From NCBI GenBank assembly GCA_027065835.1, contig JAMONK010000135.1:1-10271 (forward strand): a stretch of DNA of 10,271 nt. The letters are read 5' to 3'. This document shows positions 5,736 through 10,271 of the stretch, piece after piece. Position 1 is the first letter of the stretch. The number at the start of each line of letters is the position of its first letter. Made by a program: the position numbers and the translations under genes. The notes below the pieces were generated by a model. It was not told the DNA's origin and searched no databases. It was given only the letters and a program-made list of their open reading frames with translations. Source of the stretch: Thermococcus sp. (GTDB taxonomy: Archaea > Methanobacteriota_B > Thermococci > Thermococcales > Thermococcaceae).

Positions 5736-6110
5736 TCAATCAACTATCAACACCTTCACTGGACCGCCATCACTTCCGTAGGCCACAATGCTCTCCTCGG
5801 TGAAGGGGTACGCGATTATTATGTGGACCCCCCCGAACTTTGAGAAGAACTGGAGGTCCGCCGTCGAAGGACGTGCGTTTGGCACAGGATGGGAGTGCAC
5901 GGTGCCCTTGATGTTCTCGTCCATGGGAAGCATCCAAGTGTTGAAAAAAGCGGAGTTCCTCCCGAAGTGACCTGCGGGGGCTATAAGGACCTCCTCAAAC
6001 ACTCCATCCCTCTCCCGTAGGAACCCTGCAAACTCGTTGGGGTAGAAGTCCCTGGCGAGTTCAAGCAGGTACTCCAGGAGTTCCCGTCTTATCCTCACGC
6101 TCGTTTTCAT
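5736..6110 (-). CDS. JAMM/MPN+ metalloprotease, probable desampylase
   Basis: This is a zinc isopeptidase of the JAMM (Rpn11/CSN5-like) family. Archaeal single-domain members such as HvJAMM1 and Pyrococcus JAMM1 remove ubiquitin-like SAMP proteins from conjugates. The catalytic set is complete: E26 in NEFAGF, H72-S-H74-P75, then S82 and D85 in RPSTAD, matching E...H(S/T)H-x7-S-x2-D. At 124 residues it is a bare catalytic domain without insertions or a targeting domain. The start is ATG 6110 (MKTSVRIRREL). The longer frame starts at a GTG (6119) that is part of the SD AGGTGA. It lies 24 nt after ridA and is the last gene of a minus-strand run (unknown, ridA, JAMM), with no obvious T-run terminator before the arsR promoter. 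Desampylase activity is inferred from the family; a general endopeptidase role is possible. Confidence 0.9.
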   Translation of the reverse strand: MKTSVRIRRELLEYLLELARDFYPNEFAGFLRERDGVFEEVLIAPAGHFGRNSAFFNTWMLPMDENIKGTVHSHPVPNARPSTADLQFFSKFGGVHIIIAYPFTEESIVAYGSDGGPVKVLIVD

Positions 6111-6115
6111 GCCCG

Positions 6116-6121
6116 TCACCT
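6116..6121 (-). promoter_or_regulatory. SD that decides the start of the JAMM gene
   Basis: Minus-strand AGGTGA, then CGGGC, then ATG 6110. The GTG that opens the longer frame (6119-6117) is inside this SD. Confidence 0.6.
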
Positions 6122-6134
6122 ATTAACTGCGGCC

Positions 6135-6518
6135 TTAAAGAACGGCAATGGCGTCGATTTCAATTCTTGCCCCTTTGGGAAGGTGTGAGACCTCAACAAC
6201 CGCCCTGGCCGGCCTGGAGGTGCCAAAGTACCCCTCGTACACACCGTTGAACTTCTCAAAGTCCCCCAAGTCGGTCATGTACACGGTCACCTTCACGACG
6301 TTATCGGGGCTTCCGCCGGCGGCCTTTACAATAGCGAGGACGTTTTCGATGGTGATCCTAGCGGCCTCCTCTATGGGCCCTTCCACGAGCTCCCCCGTCC
6401 TGGGGTCTATAGGTATCTGGCCGGAAACGAAGAGCCACCGCCCCTCTCCGATTACGCCCTGGCTGTACGGGCCTATCGGTTGAGGGGCCTCGTCCGTTGA
6501 TATAAAGTCTTTACTCAT
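6135..6518 (-). CDS. ridA: RidA (YjgF/YER057c/UK114) imine deaminase
   Basis: This trimeric enzyme hydrolyses reactive enamine/imine intermediates such as 2-aminoacrylate, released by PLP enzymes (for example serine/threonine dehydratase), to ketoacids and ammonia. It protects other PLP enzymes in the cytoplasm. Signatures are GPYSQ (16-20), the FVSGQIPIDPRTGELV stretch, PARAVVEV with R105 (the substrate-carboxylate arginine in active RidA proteins) and GARIEIDAIAV with E120. These residues fall at the canonical numbers, so an active RidA subgroup enzyme is likely. The start is ATG 6518, preceded by GGTGA (6523-6527) at 4 nt, giving 127 residues, the usual size. The 21-codon upstream extension of the open frame lacks similarity to the family. 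It sits between the duplicated unknown gene (34 nt gap) and the JAMM gene (24 nt gap), so it is cotranscribed with both. Confidence 0.95.
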   Translation of the reverse strand: MSKDFISTDEAPQPIGPYSQGVIGEGRWLFVSGQIPIDPRTGELVEGPIEEAARITIENVLAIVKAAGGSPDNVVKVTVYMTDLGDFEKFNGVYEGYFGTSRPARAVVEVSHLPKGARIEIDAIAVL

Positions 6519-6552
6519 GATATCACCCCGGTTAGTGTACCAGCTCATCCCG

Positions 6553-7344
6553 TCACCTTGCCTTTTCCAGGTACTTCTCAAGGGACTTCGCCGGGATGTC
6601 CAGGGGCAGTCCTATCTTCTCGAGGGCTTTTCTGAGTGCGTAAATCCTGGCGTGTTCCTCAAACTCCCTCTCAGCGTAGTTGGAGGAGATAAAATGCCGG
6701 TACTTTTCAAGAACGAGCGGTATTTCAGCCTTCCTTACCTTCTTGAACTCTCCAAACCACGCATCTATGCCCTTCACATCAATCCCGGCGTAGGTGGGGA
6801 GCTTGAGGGTTACCGTCTCGTTTATACTTGCCAGTAGCCTTGCTATGTCTGCCATGGGGGTGTTTTCGTCTATCATGATCCTCTTAACAACTATCCATCT
6901 CCCATGCTTGGCCGTGAAGTTCACGTGATCCTCTGGAAACGGAAAGACAACGCTGACATCGGTGATCGGCTTCTCAGGGTATTCAACCGTCATCTTCCTA
7001 GAGAGGGTTTCCCTAACGAGCAGGGCCCTCGCCACGTCCACAAGATGCTTCCTTATCTTCTTGTTATCCTCGAAGACCAGCGGGCCCAGTTTCCTGGAGA
7101 TCCCCGGTGATTTCATGGCTACTACAGCGTCCACAAAATCCTTCTTTGAGAGCCCCTCTGCCAAGCTCAGAATACCGGCGACGTTCATGACCCCGGTCAG
7201 GTACTCAGGTATCTTGAGGTTTACCGTGTTCGCAACGCTCGCCAGGAAATGGGCCACGTTTTCAGCTCCTAAGTCCAGGAGCTTGTCTCCGGCCTTCCAT
7301 TCTCCATGTCTGACCGTGAACATTACATGGTCCTCTACCCTCAT
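6553..7344 (-). CDS. Unrecognised protein with two internal repeats (EDHVxFTxxHGxW)
   Basis: The 263-residue soluble protein has no cysteine, signal peptide or membrane segment. It is built of two related halves. Residues 4-57 (EDHVMFTVRHGEW, FLASVANTVNLKIPEYLTG, VAGI) align with 138-193 (EDHVNFTAKHGRW, LLASINETVTLKLPTYAG, VKGI), with a 2-3 residue insertion in the second copy. Each repeat is followed by a charged, helical-looking segment of about 65-75 residues. The conserved D, H and W of the motif suggest a binding or catalytic site present twice, but no known fold is evident to me. It could belong to an archaeal DUF family (DUF2666 came to mind, unverified). The start is ATG 7344: SD GGTGGAG (7348-7354) precedes it, and the longer frame would start at TTG 7356 beside that SD. 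It is first in a run with ridA and the JAMM gene and is divergent from lonB. Confidence 0.8.
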   Translation of the reverse strand: MRVEDHVMFTVRHGEWKAGDKLLDLGAENVAHFLASVANTVNLKIPEYLTGVMNVAGILSLAEGLSKKDFVDAVVAMKSPGISRKLGPLVFEDNKKIRKHLVDVARALLVRETLSRKMTVEYPEKPITDVSVVFPFPEDHVNFTAKHGRWIVVKRIMIDENTPMADIARLLASINETVTLKLPTYAGIDVKGIDAWFGEFKKVRKAEIPLVLEKYRHFISSNYAEREFEEHARIYALRKALEKIGLPLDIPAKSLEKYLEKAR

Positions 7345-7377
7345 CGTCTCCACCAATGGATACTTTCGGGTCCCCGT

Positions 7378-7390
7378 ATTTTAGCTTTTC
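7378..7390 (-). promoter_or_regulatory. Candidate promoter of the unknown-ridA-JAMM operon
   Basis: The minus strand reads GAAAAGCTAAAAT, an A-rich BRE-like element with a weak TATA-like CTAAAAT. The predicted start near 7357 would leave about 13 nt of leader with the SD. It is only about 20 bp from the lonB TATA box on the other strand, so the two operons share one short control region. Confidence 0.4.
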
Positions 7391-7400
7391 CTCTCATTGA

Positions 7401-7415
7401 AAAAAGTTATAAATC
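7401..7415 (+). promoter_or_regulatory. BRE/TATA box of lonB
   Basis: AAAAAGTTATAAATC: an A-rich BRE and the box TTATAAAT. Transcription is expected to begin near 7435. This excludes the upstream in-frame ATG at 7425 as the normal start and supports ATG 7458. Confidence 0.7.
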
Positions 7416-7457
7416 GCCCTGAGAATGCGGGTTCAGAGAGTGAGAGAGGGAAAGACT

Positions 7458-9371
7458 ATGGGCGAGGACGAAAGTATCAATAGGGAGGCTCAATCTCAGC
7501 CGGTATACGGGGAAACCCTTGATTTGGGACTCGATTTCAAAACCACCGAAGACATAGAGGTACCTGAGAAACTCATAGACCAAGTTATCGGCCAGGAGCA
7601 CGCGGTTGAGGTGATAAGAACCGCCGCAAACCAAAAGAGACACGTCCTTCTTATCGGCGAACCTGGAACTGGAAAGTCTATGCTGGGACAGGCGATGGCC
7701 GAGCTCCTCCCCGTGGAGAGCCTGGAGGATATCCTCGTCTTTCCAAATCCAGAAGACGAGAATATGCCAAAGATAAAGACTGTACCGGCGTGCCAGGGAA
7801 GGCGCATTGTGGAACGCTACCGCGAGAAAGCCAAGAGCCAGGAGAACATCAAGTCGTACCTCCTCCTGATGGTGATATTCACCGTGATGATGGCCCTGTT
7901 TCTGCAGTTCAACGCGACGACGCTCCTCATGGGGATCTTCGTGATAATAATAACCATAATGGCTTTATCCAACATGCGCATGCGGACGTCCGTTCTGGTT
8001 CCAAAGCTCCTCATAGACAACTGTGGAAGGAACAAGGCCCCATTCGTCGATGCAACAGGTGCCCACGCCGGGGCGCTCCTTGGCGATGTGCGCCACGACC
8101 CGTTCCAGAGCGGCGGTCTGGGTACACCTGCCCATGAGAGGGTTGAGCCAGGCATGATACACCGTGCCCACAGGGGCGTCCTGTTCGTGGACGAGGTAGC
8201 AACGCTGAGCCTTAAGATGCAACAGAACCTCCTCACCGCGATGCAGGAGAAGAGGTTTCCGATAACCGGACAGAGCGAGATGTCCAGCGGCGCTATGGTC
8301 AGGACGGAACCGGTCCCCTGTGACTTCATCCTGGTGGCGGCCGGAAACCTTGACACCGTTGACAAGATGCATCCCGCATTGCGCTCCCGTATCCGCGGAT
8401 ACGGTTACGAGGTGTACATGAGAACCACGATGCCCGACACGATAGAGAACAGGAGAAAGCTCGTTCAATTCGTTGCCCAGGAGGTCAAACGGGATGGTAA
8501 GATACCCCACTTCACAAAGGAAGCCGTTGAGGAGATAGTCCGTGAAGCCCAGAAACGCGCCGGTAGAAAAGGCCACCTCACGCTTCGCCTCCGTGATCTG
8601 GGTGGTATAGTAAGGGCCGCCGGGGATATAGCGGTTAAGAAAGGCAGGAAGCACGTTGAACGCGAGGATGTCCTAGAGGCAATGAGAATGGCAAAACCAC
8701 TTGAAAAACAGCTCGCAGACTGGTACATAGAGATGAAAAAGGAGTATCAGGTCATCAAAGCAGAAGGGAACGAGATAGGCCGTGTTAACGGTCTGGCGGT
8801 TATAGGGGAGCAGAGCGGTATAGTCCTTCCAATAGAAGCGGTCGTTGCCCCGGCCGCGAGCAGGGAAGAGGGCAAGATTATAGTCACCGGAAAGCTCGGC
8901 GAGATAGCAAAGGAGGCCGTGCAGAACGTCTCGGCGATAATCAAGAGGTACAAAGGGGAGGACATCAGCAAGTACGACATCCACGTTCAGTTCCTGCAGA
9001 CATACGAGGGTGTTGAGGGGGACAGTGCCAGCATAAGCGTTGCCACCGCGGTTATCTCGGCCCTTGAGAACATCCCAATAAAGCAGGATGTTGCAATGAC
9101 CGGCTCCCTCAGTGTCAGGGGTGAGGTACTCCCGATAGGCGGTGCTACACCGAAGATCGAAGCGGCGATCGAAGCGGGAATAAAAACCGTCATAATCCCC
9201 AAGTCCAATGAGAAGGACGTTTTCCTAAGCAAGGACAAAGCGGAGAAGGTAGAGATAATCCCCGTTGAGACGATAGACCAGGTTCTTGAGATAGCGCTGG
9301 AAGAAGGGGGGAGAAAAGAGACCCTGCTCCACCGCATAAAAGACGCCCTCCCGCTTAAAGGGGCGGATTGA
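7458..9371 (+). CDS. lonB: Archaeal membrane-anchored ATP-dependent protease LonB
   Basis: This is an AAA+ serine-lysine protease anchored on the cytoplasmic face of the membrane, the main membrane-bound ATP-dependent protease of archaea. It degrades unfolded and regulatory proteins. Domains in order: N-terminal AAA+ part with Walker A GEPGTGKS (67-74); two hydrophobic segments inserted in the AAA+ domain (about 134-150 and 154-171), the LonB hallmark; Walker B VLFVDE (241-246); sensor region AAGN (294-297); alpha domain; and a C-terminal protease domain with S523 in GDSAS and K566 in GATPKIEAA as the catalytic dyad. At 637 residues it is full length. No intein is present, although lon inteins are known in some Pyrococcus. 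The start is ATG 7458 (MGEDES), from the promoter position. A purine-rich GAGAGGG precedes it as a modest SD. It is monocistronic and divergent from the unknown-ridA-JAMM operon. Confidence 0.97.
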   Translation: MGEDESINREAQSQPVYGETLDLGLDFKTTEDIEVPEKLIDQVIGQEHAVEVIRTAANQKRHVLLIGEPGTGKSMLGQAMAELLPVESLEDILVFPNPEDENMPKIKTVPACQGRRIVERYREKAKSQENIKSYLLLMVIFTVMMALFLQFNATTLLMGIFVIIITIMALSNMRMRTSVLVPKLLIDNCGRNKAPFVDATGAHAGALLGDVRHDPFQSGGLGTPAHERVEPGMIHRAHRGVLFVDEVATLSLKMQQNLLTAMQEKRFPITGQSEMSSGAMVRTEPVPCDFILVAAGNLDTVDKMHPALRSRIRGYGYEVYMRTTMPDTIENRRKLVQFVAQEVKRDGKIPHFTKEAVEEIVREAQKRAGRKGHLTLRLRDLGGIVRAAGDIAVKKGRKHVEREDVLEAMRMAKPLEKQLADWYIEMKKEYQVIKAEGNEIGRVNGLAVIGEQSGIVLPIEAVVAPAASREEGKIIVTGKLGEIAKEAVQNVSAIIKRYKGEDISKYDIHVQFLQTYEGVEGDSASISVATAVISALENIPIKQDVAMTGSLSVRGEVLPIGGATPKIEAAIEAGIKTVIIPKSNEKDVFLSKDKAEKVEIIPVETIDQVLEIALEEGGRKETLLHRIKDALPLKGAD

Positions 9372-9382
9372 TCTCCCCCATA

Positions 9383-9411
9383 CCCTTTTCACACTCGACC
9401 CCTCGTCGAGT
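9383..9411 (+). terminator. T-run and hairpin after lonB, candidate terminator
   Basis: After the lonB stop comes CCCTTTTC, then a perfect 7-bp hairpin ACTCGAC (9393-9399), loop CCCTC, GTCGAGT (9405-9411). The T-run lies before the stem, the reverse of a classical intrinsic terminator. The stem may protect the 3' end of the message, or serve as a DNA site upstream of suf instead. Confidence 0.4.
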
Positions 9412-9419
9412 TCCTGCAG

Positions 9420-9440
9420 CTGGTCCACAAATGTGGCCAG
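9420..9440. promoter_or_regulatory. Inverted repeat against the sufC TATA box, candidate operator
   Basis: CTGG-T-CCACA-AA-TGTGG-CCAG is an inverted repeat of 9+9 bases broken by one extra T on the left. The core CCACAAATGTGG (9425-9436) is perfect apart from its 2-nt centre, which is too short for an RNA loop, so a DNA site for a dimeric regulator is more likely. It ends within a few bases of the TATA box, where a bound protein would hinder TBP/TFB. The regulator is unknown. Confidence 0.5.
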
Positions 9441-9453
9441 AAATTCTTAAAAA
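9441..9453 (+). promoter_or_regulatory. BRE/TATA box of the suf operon
   Basis: AAATTCTTAAAAA, with the box TTCTTAAA, the same as at the arsR promoter. Transcription is expected near 9472, just before the SD GGAGGTGA (9475-9482), so the leader is very short. Confidence 0.6.
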
Positions 9454-9486
9454 CGTCCTATCAACGTTACCCACGGAGGTGAGATA

Positions 9487-10233
9487 ATGCTCAAAGTTGA
9501 GAACCTTCACGTCACCGTAGAGAACAGGGAGATTCTTAAAGGCGTTAACCTCGAAGTCAAGCCAGGAGAGTTTCATGTTGTCATGGGACCAAACGGGAGC
9601 GGAAAATCAACCCTGGCCCTCACGATAGCCGGTCACCCAAAATATCGGGTTACGAAGGGCAGAATACTCCTTGGGGAGGAGGACATAACCGCCCTAAGCC
9701 CCGACGGGAGGGCGAAGCGTGGGGTGATGCTGGCATTCCAGAACCCCCACGAGGTGGAGGGCGTCAGGATCATTGATTTCCTTCAGCAGGTTCTCGTTGA
9801 ACTTAAGGGGATGGATCCTGCCCGGGCTTATGACGTTATAATCGAAAAAGCCAGGGACCTGTGGTTCAAAGAGGAGGACATCTACCGCTACGTCAACGTC
9901 GGTTTTTCAGGAGGGGAGAGGAAAAGGCTCGAACTCCTGCAGGCGCTTCTTATGGAGCCGAAGATCCTCATCCTAGACGAGCCGGACAGCGGCGTTGACG
10001 TTGATTCACTCAGCATCATAAGCCGGAAGATAGACGAGCTCCACAAGAACGGAACCGCGATCCTGCTGATCACGCACTACGGAAGGATCCTCCAGCACCT
10101 CGACCCCAGCAGTTTCATGGTGCACGTTATGAAGAATGGTAGGATAGTCCTTGAACGGGGTGGGGAGTTCGTCGAGGAGATAGAGCAGAAGGGTTTCCAG
10201 ACCATATTCGAGGAGTGTGGTTGCGATGAGTGA
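9487..10233 (+). CDS. sufC: SufC, ATPase of the SUF iron-sulfur cluster assembly complex
   Basis: This cytosolic ABC-type ATPase works with SufB and SufD as the scaffold that builds Fe-S clusters. It is not a membrane transporter. The 248 residues carry Walker A GPNGSGKST (34-42), Q-loop LAFQNP with Q85, signature FSGGERKR (140-147), Walker B LILDEP (161-166) and H-loop ITHY with H197. DEPDSGVDVDSL and the NPHEVEGV stretch are typical of SufC rather than transport ABC proteins. The ATG is fixed by SD GGAGGTGA (9475-9482). The C-terminus ends in CGCDE, an unusual Cys-x-Cys tail relative to E. coli SufC. The next gene starts within its last codons (8-nt overlap), so translation is coupled and the operon continues beyond the window. 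A candidate operator precedes the promoter. Confidence 0.95.
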   Translation: MLKVENLHVTVENREILKGVNLEVKPGEFHVVMGPNGSGKSTLALTIAGHPKYRVTKGRILLGEEDITALSPDGRAKRGVMLAFQNPHEVEGVRIIDFLQQVLVELKGMDPARAYDVIIEKARDLWFKEEDIYRYVNVGFSGGERKRLELLQALLMEPKILILDEPDSGVDVDSLSIISRKIDELHKNGTAILLITHYGRILQHLDPSSFMVHVMKNGRIVLERGGEFVEEIEQKGFQTIFEECGCDE

Positions 10234-10271
10234 GACCATCACGGTTAAAGACGCCAAAGGCATCATTGAGG
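10226..10271 (+). CDS. 5' end of a SufB/SufD-type gene (partial)
   Basis: ATG 10226 overlaps the sufC stop by 8 nt in another frame and opens MSETITVKDAKGIIE before the window ends. GAGGAG (10210-10215) lies about 10 nt upstream as a possible SD. Fifteen residues are too few to identify the family directly. The assignment rests on archaeal suf operons placing sufB or sufD right after sufC, and which of the two cannot be decided here. Confidence 0.6.
   Translation, partial: MSETITVKDAKGIIE

Noticed and set aside
7965..8654. Long minus-strand frame opposite lonB (229 codons)
   Set aside because: It is fully inside lonB, whose catalytic motifs are intact in the plus strand. No promoter or SD supports it.
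7458..9371. Intein in lonB
   Set aside because: The protein is continuous at 637 residues with all LonB motifs at normal spacing, so there is no insertion.

Overview
The window looks like chromosomal DNA of a hyperthermophilic euryarchaeon of the Thermococcales (Thermococcus/Pyrococcus type). The evidence is the gene content: archaeal ribosomal proteins uS15 and eS1 (S3Ae), a GAN-type RecJ/DHH nuclease, the KEOPS subunit Pcc1, membrane-anchored LonB, an initiator tRNA with an A1-U72 pair and no encoded CCA, BRE/TATA promoters and strong GGTGA-type Shine-Dalgarno (SD) sites. The genus is inferred from protein families; no database search was made.

Layout, left to right. (1) The 3' end of an unrecognised gene (2-241) is followed by a T-rich tract and tRNA-Met(CAT) initiator (336-410). 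(2) A plus-strand operon (602-3387) holds rps15, the GAN nuclease gene, pcc1 (overlapping GAN by 11 nt) and rps3ae, ending in a hairpin across the rps3ae stop codon. It joins translation, replication/repair and tRNA t6A modification; the nearby initiator tRNA is itself an expected t6A substrate. (3) On the minus strand are a DUF92/TMEM19-type membrane protein and an Lrp/AsnC regulator. The regulator has a well-formed terminator and a repeat-rich promoter. (4) A minus-strand operon of two genes encodes an ArsR-family regulator with a CadC-like cysteine pattern and a small MazG-type NTP pyrophosphohydrolase. (5) A minus-strand operon of three genes encodes an unrecognised protein made of two internal repeats, RidA, and a JAMM/MPN+ metalloprotease (probable desampylase). 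(6) Divergent from it, on the plus strand, is lonB. (7) The window ends in the start of a suf operon: sufC, then the first codons of a SufB/SufD-type gene. An inverted repeat lies directly against the sufC TATA box.

Genes are dense and mostly housekeeping or stress related. There are no mobile elements, CRISPR arrays or toxin-antitoxin modules that I can see. The less ordinary items are the CadC-like ArsR paired with MazG, the duplicated unknown protein with RidA and JAMM next to LonB, the candidate suf operator, the repeats at the lrp promoter, and hairpins that contain stop codons. Start codons of several minus-strand genes were moved inward from the longest reading frame, because the longest frame begins at a GTG or TTG inside or beside the SD sequence itself.
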